This document shows positions 8,548-16,479 of a stretch of 64,000 nucleotides of DNA, one piece after another. Within the stretch, counting starts at the first letter, position 1; each line of letters opens with the position of its first letter. Under the pieces are notes generated by a model. That model saw only the letters and a list, made by a program, of their open reading frames with translations, was not told where the DNA came from and searched no databases. Both the position numbers and the translations under genes were made by a program. This stretch comes from Caulobacter mirabilis. Its GTDB lineage: Bacteria > Pseudomonadota > Alphaproteobacteria > Caulobacterales > Caulobacteraceae. Location of the stretch: contig NZ_CP024201.1 in assembly GCF_002749615.1 (NCBI RefSeq), forward strand, positions 1,798,001 through 1,862,000, read 5' to 3'.

Positions 8548-9221
8548 GCGCTCGCCAAGCCGCGCCGACGTCGGGCCGCCAGGACGGTGATCCAGCCGAT
8601 CGCCAGGACTTGGAACAGGATCGACGGCCAGAGCTGACTCCATGGGGTGGGAAGGGCGGTCAGGAAGTTGCCGGAGAAGGCGCTGAGGACCGCGCTGTAG
8701 GCGCCCAGCATCTTCGCCAGATGCTCGTAGGTCCAGAGGTCGGGCGAGAACGGCCAGTCCGTGGGGCGGAGGAAACGCCACAGGTCCCAGCCGCCGAGCA
8801 ACAGGGCCGAGGTCGCCAGGGCCATCGTGACCGCGACCCCGCCGCCGCCGGTGCGACCGTTCGCCAGCAGCGCCAGGATCCACAGTCCGACGCCGACGGC
8901 CGCCAGGGTGACGGCCCAGTCGATCGGTCGGGCGCGGTCGCCGGCGCGCAGATCCGGCCGCTTCCGGCCCAGGACCCTGAGGCCCGAGACCAGGCCCAGG
9001 GTGGCGGTGGCCGAGAGCGCCGTGAAGTAGGCGCTGAAACGGAGCGCCGTCATCAGCCAGGCGCAGACCAGCAGGACAGCCATCAGGCCGGCGAAGACGC
9101 GGCCGGACAGTCGGTGGGCGCGCGAGCCCTTGCGGGTCAGCAGCGGCGCCAGGCCGCCGAGCGTCGCCAGCAGGCCGCAGCCGACATGCAGGACGAGGGC
9201 GGGTTTGAAGAGCAGGTCCAT
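8544..9221 (-). CDS. Multi-pass membrane protein, DUF2306-like
   Basis: The 225-residue protein has six or seven predicted membrane helices. It opens MDLLFKPALVLHVGCGLLA and continues KGSRAHRLSGRVFAGLMAV, the His and Gly-Arg pattern that resembles the DUF2306 membrane family; I cannot verify the match. The ATG at 9221 has a good ribosome site (GGAAG, 5 bases upstream); a TTG four codons earlier is less likely. It overlaps the downstream LytTR gene by 4 bases. LytTR regulators are frequently encoded with a membrane partner that inhibits them, so it may modulate that regulator. No enzymatic motif is seen. Confidence 0.65.
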   Translation of the reverse strand: MDLLFKPALVLHVGCGLLATLGGLAPLLTRKGSRAHRLSGRVFAGLMAVLLVCAWLMTALRFSAYFTALSATATLGLVSGLRVLGRKRPDLRAGDRARPIDWAVTLAAVGVGLWILALLANGRTGGGGVAVTMALATSALLLGGWDLWRFLRPTDWPFSPDLWTYEHLAKMLGAYSAVLSAFSGNFLTALPTPWSQLWPSILFQVLAIGWITVLAARRRRGLASA

Positions 9222-9305
9222 GGCCGCTTCCAAGACCGGCGCGGCGGCGTCGGCCAGCGGTCCTGGGACCAGTTGCGGCCTGGCGGGACGAAAGCCGCCA
9301 AGGCA

Positions 9306-9335
9306 AAGGGCGGCCCCGTCGCCGGAGCCGCCCTT
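9306..9335 (-). terminator. Terminator hairpin after the small secreted protein gene
   Basis: A 9-base-pair perfect stem (AAGGGCGGC / GCCGCCCTT) with a 12-base loop. On the minus strand it runs out into CTTTGCCTT, 21 bases past the stop of the 9356-9670 gene. Confidence 0.65.
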
Positions 9336-9355
9336 GTTCGTCGGTCTGGAGGGGC

Positions 9356-9670
9356 CTAGGCGCCCTTGGCGGCGGCGTTGCAGGCGGCCAGGGCCTCCGG
9401 GGTGAAGTCTTCGCCACGGTAGCTGAAGGCGGTCAGCTCGCCGAGCTTGCCGGCCAGCTGGCGGCAGGTGCGATCAGCCGGCACCGCCTTGACCTTGGCC
9501 GAGCGGCAGACGTCGACCTTGCACTTCCAGACCGCGCCGTCGAAGATCAGGGTGTCGCGGGTGGTCTTCTCCTTGAGGGTCAGCCACCCGCCCTGGGTCG
9601 TCTGTTCGGCGGCCATGGCGGAACCCGCCAGGGCCAGCGCCGCGACGGCGCCGAAAGCAAAAGCACGCAT
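9356..9670 (-). CDS. Small exported four-cysteine protein (CC_3452-like)
   Basis: The 104-residue product has a textbook signal peptide (MRAFAFGAVAALALAGSAMA, cut after Ala20). An 84-residue mature domain follows with the pattern WKCKVDVCRS ... DRTCRQLAGKLGELTAFSY ... LAACNAAAK. Four cysteines suggest two disulfides in the periplasm. The pattern resembles a small alphaproteobacterial family I recall as CC_3452-like; its function is unknown. It is monocistronic, with a terminator 21 bases downstream and a short dyad upstream at the end of the LOG gene. Confidence 0.7.
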   Translation of the reverse strand: MRAFAFGAVAALALAGSAMAAEQTTQGGWLTLKEKTTRDTLIFDGAVWKCKVDVCRSAKVKAVPADRTCRQLAGKLGELTAFSYRGEDFTPEALAACNAAAKGA

Positions 9671-9728
9671 AGTCGTCTCCTATCCCCGCGCCGGAGGGGA
9701 GTCCGGCGCTCTTGATGTCGGGATAGTG

Positions 9729-9745
9729 AGTTTCTAATTGAAACT
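9729..9745. promoter_or_regulatory. AT-rich dyad upstream of the small exported protein gene
   Basis: AGTTTC-TAATT-GAAACT is a perfect 6-base inverted repeat with a 5-base spacer, about 60 bases upstream of the 9670 start and touching the stop codon of the LOG gene. Its AT-richness stands out. It may be an operator for the secreted-protein gene; no regulator is identified. Confidence 0.4.
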
Positions 9746-10352
9746 AAGTCAAGCGCGCCGTATCGGGATGCACGGCGTCGGCGTCCCGCACCACGCTCAT
9801 CGAGCGGATCGCGGGGACCACGTCCTCGACCTTGTCGACGGAGCGCCAGGCCTTGGCGAAGTCGGGCGGCGAGAGGCGTTCGCGGATGGTGTGCTCGAAC
9901 AGCTCGAACAGCGGATCCCAGAAGCCGCGCGGGTTGTAGAAGACGACCGGCTTCTCATGCAATCCCAGGCGTTGCCAGGACAGCAGCTCGACGATCTCCT
10001 CCAGCGTGCCGATCCCGCCGGGCAGGACGACGAAGGCGTCGGAGCGCTCGAACATCATCATCTTCCGCTCGTGCATCGAGCTGACGATCACGGTCTCGAC
10101 GTCGTCGAAGGGCTGCTCGCGGCCGCGCAGGAAGTCGGGGATGATTCCCAGCACCTTGCCCCTGGCGTCGTGCGCCCCGCGCGCCGAAGCGCCCATCAGG
10201 CCGACTCCGCCGCCGCCGTAGACGAAGCGCATGCCGGCGCGAGCGATCTCGGCGCCGACCTCGTAGGCGGCTTCGAGAAACTCGGGGTCGGCGTCGTTCG
10301 ACGAGCCGCAATACACGCAGACGGAATCCAGGCGTCCTGGCTGGTTGGGCAT
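9744..10352 (-). CDS. LOG-family cytokinin riboside 5'-monophosphate phosphoribohydrolase
   Basis: LOG enzymes split nucleoside 5'-monophosphates into free base and ribose 5-phosphate. The 202-residue product has the Rossmann-like core with VCVYCGSSN, RFVYGGGGVGLMGA and the signature PGGIGTLEE (111-119), plus the ERKMMMFERSDAF helix lining the active site. Bacterial members often act on AMP in nucleotide salvage, so cytokinin production should not be assumed. The chosen start, MPNQPG at 10352, has a GGAG ribosome site 8 bases upstream; an earlier ATG would lie upstream of a hairpin in the leader. Confidence 0.9.
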   Translation of the reverse strand: MPNQPGRLDSVCVYCGSSNDADPEFLEAAYEVGAEIARAGMRFVYGGGGVGLMGASARGAHDARGKVLGIIPDFLRGREQPFDDVETVIVSSMHERKMMMFERSDAFVVLPGGIGTLEEIVELLSWQRLGLHEKPVVFYNPRGFWDPLFELFEHTIRERLSPPDFAKAWRSVDKVEDVVPAIRSMSVVRDADAVHPDTARLT

Positions 10353-10370
10353 CCCAAAGGCTCCGGGAAG

Positions 10371-10395
10371 AAAAAGGCGCGCTTGCGAGCGCGCC
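10371..10395 (-). terminator. Terminator-like hairpin in the LOG leader
   Basis: A perfect 8-base-pair stem (GGCGCGCT / AGCGCGCC, 4-base loop) followed on the minus strand by TTTTT, ending 18 bases before the LOG start codon. In form it is an intrinsic terminator, but it lies upstream of a gene. It could be an attenuator or the end of a transcript antisense to the neighbouring lipoprotein gene. Confidence 0.6.
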
Positions 10396-10450
10396 GTCGA
10401 ATACAGATGTGAGTCTACAATCGGATTTACGACGAGGGGTTTCAAGAGAC

Positions 10451-11233
10451 GTGACGGTTCGGGCGTTGGCGCTGGCGGGTCTGATCCCGCTTCTCGGCCT
10501 TGGGGCCTGTGAACGGGGCGCGTCGCGGCCGGAGCCGGGCAAGCCCGCAGCGGGCGGCGAAGCCGGCTATGTCGCGCCGCCGATCGTGCTGGCCGCTCAG
10601 CCCTCGAGCAACGGCGTGGTCCTGTCCGGCGCCGCCGCGCCGAACGCGGAGGTCAAGCTGGGCGCGCCGAGCGGCGAGGTGATCAGCGCCAAGGCGGACG
10701 GGAAGGGCGCTTGGACGGCTGTCGTGCCGGCGTCCGACAGCGTGCGCTTCTACGGCCTGCTCATGGGCGTCGAGGCGCGCGTGGTGCAGTCGGAGGGCTA
10801 TCTGGTCCTGACGCCGAACAGCGCGGCTCAGCTGCGCGCCGGGGCCGGCGCCAAGGTGATCGCGCCGGCGTCGCGGCGCCCGCGCATCCTGGCGGTCGAC
10901 TATGACGGCGGCGGCGGGGCCGTGGTCTCCGGCGTGGGCACGCCCAGCGCCCTCGTCGGCCTGCGGGTGGATCGCGCCGCCCGCGGCGAATCGACGGTGG
11001 ACGTCCAGGGGCGGTTCGCCATTCCGCTGGTCCAACCCCTGGCGATGGGCGTCCATGAGTTCGAGGTCGCGGCGGAAGGCGGCGAGGATGTCGCCGCCGT
11101 CGAGATCAGCCGGTCGACGCCGCCGACGGACGGTCCCTACCGGGCGACCCGCCTCCCGTACGGCTGGCGGATCGACTGGAGGACGCCCAGCGGCGGACTG
11201 CAGACGACTCTGCTGCTGGACCAGGGCGGCTGA
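10451..11233 (+). CDS. Lipoprotein with repeated beta-sandwich-like domains
   Basis: The 260-residue product starts with a lipoprotein signal (VTVRALALAGLIPLLGLGAC; lipobox LGAC), so it should be anchored to the periplasmic face of a membrane. The mature part is rich in short strands and turns. Two similar segments (NGVVLSGAAAPNAEVKLG ... GKGAWTAVVPASDSVRFYG and GGAVVSGVGTPSALVGLRVD ... DVQGRFAIPLVQPLAMG) look like Ig-like carboxypeptidase-regulatory or adhesin modules. GTG at 10451 is chosen because the signal begins there. The stop overlaps the start of the ABC exporter gene (TGATG), so the two are co-translated. Function unknown. Confidence 0.65.
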   Translation: MTVRALALAGLIPLLGLGACERGASRPEPGKPAAGGEAGYVAPPIVLAAQPSSNGVVLSGAAAPNAEVKLGAPSGEVISAKADGKGAWTAVVPASDSVRFYGLLMGVEARVVQSEGYLVLTPNSAAQLRAGAGAKVIAPASRRPRILAVDYDGGGGAVVSGVGTPSALVGLRVDRAARGESTVDVQGRFAIPLVQPLAMGVHEFEVAAEGGEDVAAVEISRSTPPTDGPYRATRLPYGWRIDWRTPSGGLQTTLLLDQGG

Positions 11234-13065
11234 TGCGCGGCTTCGCGGTCCGGGACGCTTCGACGGCGGCTTCTGTCGAGGCCAAGGCCAAGCCGGTCAC
11301 CGCCCTCAGGGACCTGTTCTCGCTGGTCATCCGGTCGCGGGCCCCGGGCCTGCGCTGGCGGCTGACGACGGCGCTGGGGCTGACGCTCGCCGGCAAGATC
11401 GCGGGCGTGTTCGCGCCGCTGCTGCTGGGGGCGGCGGTCAACCGGCTGACGGCCGGGCAGGGGGCGGCGGTGCAGGTCAGCGTCAGCTTCGCGGCCCTGG
11501 CCGCCGGCTGGGCCCTGATCCGCTTCCTCTCCTCGGCCGCGCCCCAGGCCCGCGACGCCATCTTCACCCCCGTCGCCCAGGCCGCCCAGGCCCGGGCGGC
11601 GTCGGAGACCTTCGCGCACGCCCTGGCGCTGTCGATCGACTTCCATCAGACCAAACGGACGGGCGCCCTGTCGCGGATCATCGACCGCGGCGCGCGATCG
11701 ATGGATTTCCTGCTGCGGGCGCTGGTGTTCAACCTAGGCCCGACTGCGATCGAACTGGTCATCGCCGCGGGCGTCCTGGCCGGCGCCTACGACTGGCGGT
11801 TCGCGCTGACCACCGTGATCACCGTGATCGTCTACGTCGTCCTGACCTTCGTCGTCTCGGACTGGCGGATCGCCCATCGCCGGGCCTTGAACGAAGCCGA
11901 CGCCGAGGCGGCCGGCCGCGCCGTCGACGCCCTGCTGAACTACGAGACGGTCAAGGCCTTCGGGGCGGAGACACGCGCCGTCGCCGACTACGGCCGGGCG
12001 CTGGAGACCTACAGCGCCGCCCAGGTGAAGGCGACCAACAGCCTGACCCTGCTCAATGTTCTGCAGTCGGCGATCATGAGCCTGGGCCTGGGCGTGATGG
12101 CGATCATGGCCGGGTTCGAGGCGGCGGCCGGGCGGATGGGGCCGGGCGACATCACGGCCGCCATCCTGATCCTGATGAACCTCTACGGGCCGCTGAACAT
12201 CCTCGGCTTCGCCTACCGCGAGATCCGCCAGTCGTTCATCGACATGGAAGCGATGATGGACCTGCGCCGGCAGGCCCCCGACATCGCCCAGGCGCCGGAC
12301 GCCGACGACCTGCCCCTGGCGGAGGAGGGACGCGGCGGCGCGGTGGCCTTCGAGAGCGTCTCCTTCCGTCACGGCGCGCGTTCGGAAGGCGTCGCCGACA
12401 TCAGCTTCATCGCCCGGCCGGGCGCCACCGTGGCCCTGGTCGGGCCGTCCGGCGCCGGCAAGACCACCCTGGTTCGCCTGGCGCTGCGCATGATCGATCC
12501 GCAGGCCGGGCGGATCACGCTCGACGGCGTCGACCTGAAGCAGCTGAAGGTGGCCGCGCTGCGCGAGGCGGTGGCGCTGGTGCCGCAGGACGTCGCTCTG
12601 TTCAACGACACCCTGGGGGTGAACATCGGTTTCGGCCGGCCCGACGCGGCGCCGGAGGAAATCGTCGCGGCGGCCGAGGCGGCCGAGCTGTCGGCCTTCA
12701 TCGCCGGCCTGCCGGAAGGGCTGGAGACCCGGGTCGGCGAGCGGGGCCTGAAGCTGTCGGGCGGCGAACGCCAGCGGGTGGGCCTAGCCCGCGCCCTGCT
12801 GGCCGATCCGCGGGTGCTGATCCTGGACGAGGCCACCAGCGCCCTGGACAGCCGCACCGAGGCGGCCATCCAGCAGACCCTGCGCCGGGCGCGGAAGGGC
12901 CGTACCACCCTGGTCGTCGCTCACCGCCTGTCGACCATTGCCGACGCCGACGAGATCCTGGTCCTCAAGCGCGGCCGGATCGTCGAGCGCGGCGCTCACG
13001 CCGACCTGCTGGCGCAGAACGGCGAGTACGCTGCGTTGTGGAAGCGGCAGACGCGGGGGAAGTAG
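11233..13065 (+). CDS. ABC exporter of the Atm1/HMT1 type
   Basis: A half-transporter fusing a six-helix membrane domain (residues about 45-320) to an ATPase domain (about 360-600). Walker A is GPSGAGKTT (from residue 404), the signature is LSGGERQR, and Walker B is RVLILDEATS. The membrane part resembles Atm1/HMT1 proteins (QARAASETFAHALALSIDFH, KRTGALSRIIDRGARSMDFL, NYETVKAFGAE). These export glutathione-linked or sulfur compounds used in Fe-S assembly or heavy-metal tolerance. The 610-residue length fits. It is translationally coupled to an upstream lipoprotein gene, an uncommon neighbour. Confidence 0.9.
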   Translation: MRGFAVRDASTAASVEAKAKPVTALRDLFSLVIRSRAPGLRWRLTTALGLTLAGKIAGVFAPLLLGAAVNRLTAGQGAAVQVSVSFAALAAGWALIRFLSSAAPQARDAIFTPVAQAAQARAASETFAHALALSIDFHQTKRTGALSRIIDRGARSMDFLLRALVFNLGPTAIELVIAAGVLAGAYDWRFALTTVITVIVYVVLTFVVSDWRIAHRRALNEADAEAAGRAVDALLNYETVKAFGAETRAVADYGRALETYSAAQVKATNSLTLLNVLQSAIMSLGLGVMAIMAGFEAAAGRMGPGDITAAILILMNLYGPLNILGFAYREIRQSFIDMEAMMDLRRQAPDIAQAPDADDLPLAEEGRGGAVAFESVSFRHGARSEGVADISFIARPGATVALVGPSGAGKTTLVRLALRMIDPQAGRITLDGVDLKQLKVAALREAVALVPQDVALFNDTLGVNIGFGRPDAAPEEIVAAAEAAELSAFIAGLPEGLETRVGERGLKLSGGERQRVGLARALLADPRVLILDEATSALDSRTEAAIQQTLRRARKGRTTLVVAHRLSTIADADEILVLKRGRIVERGAHADLLAQNGEYAALWKRQTRGK

Positions 13066-13075
13066 AAGAAGCCGA

Positions 13076-13157
13076 GGGACATGCACCGTAGGCGCGTGTC
13101 CCTGCTGTCCCAGGCTCTTAATGAGAACGGGGACACGCACCGGAGGTGCATGTCCCC
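13076..13157. repeat. Nested inverted-repeat element, copy 1 (REP/BIME-like)
   Basis: Two arms begin and end with GGGACATGCACC / GGTGCATGTCCC (outer) and GCGTGTCCC / GGGGACACGC (inner), about 27 bases each, differing at 4 positions. They are separated by 26 bases including a short AT-rich centre. Each arm is itself an imperfect palindrome. It fills the gap between the convergent ABC exporter and RND permease genes. A second copy is at 19063-19150. The GTGC(A/G)TGTCCC hairpin form resembles REP elements mobilised by Y1 (RAYT) transposases; none is in this window. Confidence 0.8.
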
Positions 13158-13164
13158 GTCCGCG

Positions 13165-16100
13165 CTACTCCGCCGCCTTCGGCAGGACGATTGGGGTGTC
13201 GTCCATGGCGTGCTCGTCGCTGCGCTCGCGCTGGCTCCAGGGGCGGCCGCGGACCCAGTGGTAGATGTTCCGGAAGCGCCGCGACAGCGTCTTGGGCGCG
13301 GCCAGGGCGGACGGGGTCAGGAACAGGGTCAGCAGGGTCGAGAAGCTCAGGCCCCAGACCACCGCGCCCGACAGCTGCACCCACCAGTCGGAGCCGGGCG
13401 ACTTGTACTCCAGGTGCGCGCCGCGGAAGTTCGGGTGCAGCTGGAACATCAGCGGCAACAGGCCGATGACCGTCACCACCGTGGTCAGCATGACCGGGCG
13501 GAAGCGCTGGACGGCGGCGCGCATGGCGGCCTCGTCGGGCGCGTAGCCCTGGCGTCGGAGCTGGTAGAAGGTGTCGACCAGCACGATGTTGTGGCCCACC
13601 ACCACCCCGGCCAGGGCGACGACGCCGGTCCCCAGCATGATCACCGAGATGTAGGGGAAGGTGCCGCCCAGGTTGACGATCACCCCCAGCAGCACGCCGG
13701 CGACCGACAGGATCACCGCCGAGAGCGTCACCACGATCCCGTAGAAGCTGTTGAACTGCCACAGCAGGATGATGCCCATCATGAACAGGGTCGCGGCCAT
13801 GGCGACCATGAAGAACTGGGCTGCCTCTGTGTTTTCCTCGTCGGCGCCGGTGAACTTCCAGCGGACCGACGGGTCGAGCGGGGCCTTCTCCAGCCAGGCC
13901 TTCATCTCGGCGATCTTGACGTTGGCGGCCACCCCCTCGGCGGCGTTGGCCTGGATGATCACCAGGCGCTGACCGTCGCGGCGCTGGATGGTCGTCACCT
14001 GTTGGCCGGGGTTCTGCTTGACCAGGTAGCTGGCCGGGACAGGACCGTTCGGCGTGGTGATCTTCAGCCGGTCGAAGGCGGCCAGGTTGCGGGCGTCGGG
14101 TGTGAAGCGCACGCGGATATCGAGCTCGTCCTCCGCATCGTCCGGCCGGAACCGGCCGACCAGCACGCCGTCGGTGATGAACTGGATGGCCTGGCCGACG
14201 CTCAGTACGTCGACGCCGTAACGGCCCGCCGCCTCGCGGTCGACGGCGAGGTTCATCTCGATGCCGGGCGAGGCGCGGCTGTCCTCCTGCTCGATCAGCT
14301 GTCGGTCGGCGGCGAAGTGCGCCTTGACCAGTTCGGCCGCCTTGTTCAACGCCTGCGGGTTGGCGCCGCGCAGCTCGACCTGCACGTCCTTGCCCTGCGG
14401 CGGGCCGTTCTGCGGCAGGCGGACCTCGGTCAGCACGCCGGGGACGTCGGCGATGCGCTTGCGCACCTCGGCGGTGATCTCGTTGCCGGTCACGCCCAGC
14501 GCTTGCCGCTCCTCGTGGTCGACGTAGTCGAGCGAGATCCGGCCGACAGTGTCGTTCGGCGGCGCGCCGAAGCCGCCGCCGCCGGTGAAGCGGCCGGCCG
14601 AGGCGTAGATCGACTCCACGCCCTTGATGTTCTGCAGCCGGGCCTCGACGCGGCGGGTCAGTTCGTCGGCCGCCTGGACCGACAGGTTGCCCCGCGCCTT
14701 GACCCAGACGGTGCTCTCCTCCGGATCGCTCTCCAGGAAGAACTCGATCGGGCGGGCCTTCAGGCCAATGCCCTCGAAGCGGCCGCCCTGCATCAGGCCG
14801 AAGATCATGACCACCGAGAAGAGGATGAACAGCGTGACGGCCGTCACCCGGAAGGGATGGTGGTTCGCCCACCACACCGTCTTGGCGTACCAGCCCATGA
14901 AGCCGGTCATCTGGCGCGGATCGCCCTGTTCGGACTTCTCGATCTCGGCCAGGTGCTCCTCGTCGACCCCGGCGGTGCGGCCGAAGATCGAACCGAGCGC
15001 CGGCGTGAAGATCAGGGCCACGAAGATCGAGGCGCTGAGCACCATGATCAGGGTGATCGGCAGGAAGCTCATGAACTTCCCGGGGATCGAGTTCCAGAAC
15101 AGGAACGGGATGAAGGCGCACAGGGTGGTCAGCGTGCCGTTGAGCACGGGCCAGAACATGCGTTTGCCGGCGGCCGCGAAGGCCTCCTCGCGGTTCATGC
15201 CCTGGGCCATCTTCCGGTCGGCGTACTCCACGACCACGATGCCGCCGTCGACCAGGATGCCGACCGCCAGCACCAGGCCGAACATGACCATCATGTTCAG
15301 GGTGATGCCGAACGACTGCAGCAGCAGGAAGCCCATCATGAAGCAGAGCGGGATCGACATCCCGACCATCAGGCCGGATCGCACGCCCAGGCTGGCGACG
15401 ATGATCACCATGACCAGGATGGTGGCGATGATCAGCCCGCTTTCCAGCACCGTCAGGCTGCGGCTGATGAACTCGCTGGCGTCCCAGGTGTAGTCGACCT
15501 TGATCGTGTCCAGGCCCTGGCTCTTCCAGCGCGTCTGTTCTTCGCCGACCGTCTTCCGGACCGCCTCCACCGAGTCGAGGATGTTGGCGCCCGAGCGCTT
15601 GACCACGTCGATCGAGAAGGCCGGCTGGCCGTTGAAGCGCGAGATGCGGCTTGGCTCCTTGAAGGTGCGGCGCACCTCGCCGATGTCGCCGATGGTGATC
15701 AGGCGATCCCCGTTCTTCTTGATCGGCAGGGCCAGGATGTCGGCGGGATCCTCGACCACGCCCGGCACCTTGACCGCGAACCGGCCCTGCTGCGTCTGCA
15801 GGTTGCCGGCCGGGACCAGCTGGTTGTTGCGGCCGATGACCATGGCCAGCTCGGACGCGGTGACGTTGGCCGCCTCCATCCGCACCGGGTCGATGGTCAC
15901 TTCCATCAGCTCCTCGCGGCCGCCGCCCAGGTCGGTGCGCAGCACGCCCGGCAGGGTCTCGAGCCGGTCCTGCAGCTCGCGGGCCGTCTGGTAGAGGGTT
16001 CGCTCTGGCGCAGGCCCCGACAGCATGATGCCGATGAACGGATCATCGGAGACGTTGGCCTCCTCGATGATCGGCTCCTCGGCGTCCGGCGGGAACCGGC

Positions 16101-16455
16101 CGCGGGCCATGTCGACCTTGGCGCGGACGTCCTGCAGGACCTTGTCCTTGTTAAAGTTCACCTCGAACTCGAGGTAGACCATGGCCGCGTTCTGCACGGC
16201 CACGGCGTTCATCTCCTTGAGGCCTTCGAGCGACTGCAGCTCGCGCTCCATCGGCCGGACGAGCAGGCGCTCGGCGTCCTCGGGCGACACGCCGGGGTAG
16301 GGGACCTGGATCATCACGAACGGGATGGTGATGTCCGGCTCCGACTCGCGGGGCAGGTTCAGATAGGCCAGGAAGCCGAACAGCGAGGCGATCAGGGCGA
16401 TGCCGAGAACCACCTTCCGCCGTTTGATGGCGCCGTCGATCAGGGCTGAGATCAT
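13165..16455 (-). CDS. RND-type efflux permease with altered proton-relay residues
   Basis: An inner-membrane trimeric pump subunit of 1096 residues with the RND plan: TM1 (VVLGIALIASLFGFLAYL), two large periplasmic loops and twelve membrane helices. Family strings include PGVSPEDAERLLVRPMERELQ and FTPALGSIFGR. In AcrB TM4 carries two Asp; here the helix reads GILVDGGIVVVEYADR with one. The TM10 lysine segment (AKNAILIVEF in AcrB) reads GHNIVLVDTF. The operon has an adaptor gene (24 bases upstream) and no outer-membrane gene, so it may use the TolC at 23937. Substrate unknown. Confidence 0.92.
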   Translation of the reverse strand: MISALIDGAIKRRKVVLGIALIASLFGFLAYLNLPRESEPDITIPFVMIQVPYPGVSPEDAERLLVRPMERELQSLEGLKEMNAVAVQNAAMVYLEFEVNFNKDKVLQDVRAKVDMARGRFPPDAEEPIIEEANVSDDPFIGIMLSGPAPERTLYQTARELQDRLETLPGVLRTDLGGGREELMEVTIDPVRMEAANVTASELAMVIGRNNQLVPAGNLQTQQGRFAVKVPGVVEDPADILALPIKKNGDRLITIGDIGEVRRTFKEPSRISRFNGQPAFSIDVVKRSGANILDSVEAVRKTVGEEQTRWKSQGLDTIKVDYTWDASEFISRSLTVLESGLIIATILVMVIIVASLGVRSGLMVGMSIPLCFMMGFLLLQSFGITLNMMVMFGLVLAVGILVDGGIVVVEYADRKMAQGMNREEAFAAAGKRMFWPVLNGTLTTLCAFIPFLFWNSIPGKFMSFLPITLIMVLSASIFVALIFTPALGSIFGRTAGVDEEHLAEIEKSEQGDPRQMTGFMGWYAKTVWWANHHPFRVTAVTLFILFSVVMIFGLMQGGRFEGIGLKARPIEFFLESDPEESTVWVKARGNLSVQAADELTRRVEARLQNIKGVESIYASAGRFTGGGGFGAPPNDTVGRISLDYVDHEERQALGVTGNEITAEVRKRIADVPGVLTEVRLPQNGPPQGKDVQVELRGANPQALNKAAELVKAHFAADRQLIEQEDSRASPGIEMNLAVDREAAGRYGVDVLSVGQAIQFITDGVLVGRFRPDDAEDELDIRVRFTPDARNLAAFDRLKITTPNGPVPASYLVKQNPGQQVTTIQRRDGQRLVIIQANAAEGVAANVKIAEMKAWLEKAPLDPSVRWKFTGADEENTEAAQFFMVAMAATLFMMGIILLWQFNSFYGIVVTLSAVILSVAGVLLGVIVNLGGTFPYISVIMLGTGVVALAGVVVGHNIVLVDTFYQLRRQGYAPDEAAMRAAVQRFRPVMLTTVVTVIGLLPLMFQLHPNFRGAHLEYKSPGSDWWVQLSGAVVWGLSFSTLLTLFLTPSALAAPKTLSRRFRNIYHWVRGRPWSQRERSDEHAMDDTPIVLPKAAE

Positions 16456-16479
16456 CGGATCGTCTCCCGAACGGCGGCG

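Noticed and set aside
13081..16449. Open frame of 1122 codons on the plus strand
   Set aside because: It is the reverse strand of the RND permease gene; composition is His/Asp/Gln/Val-rich antisense code with no domain, and the permease has full family similarity.
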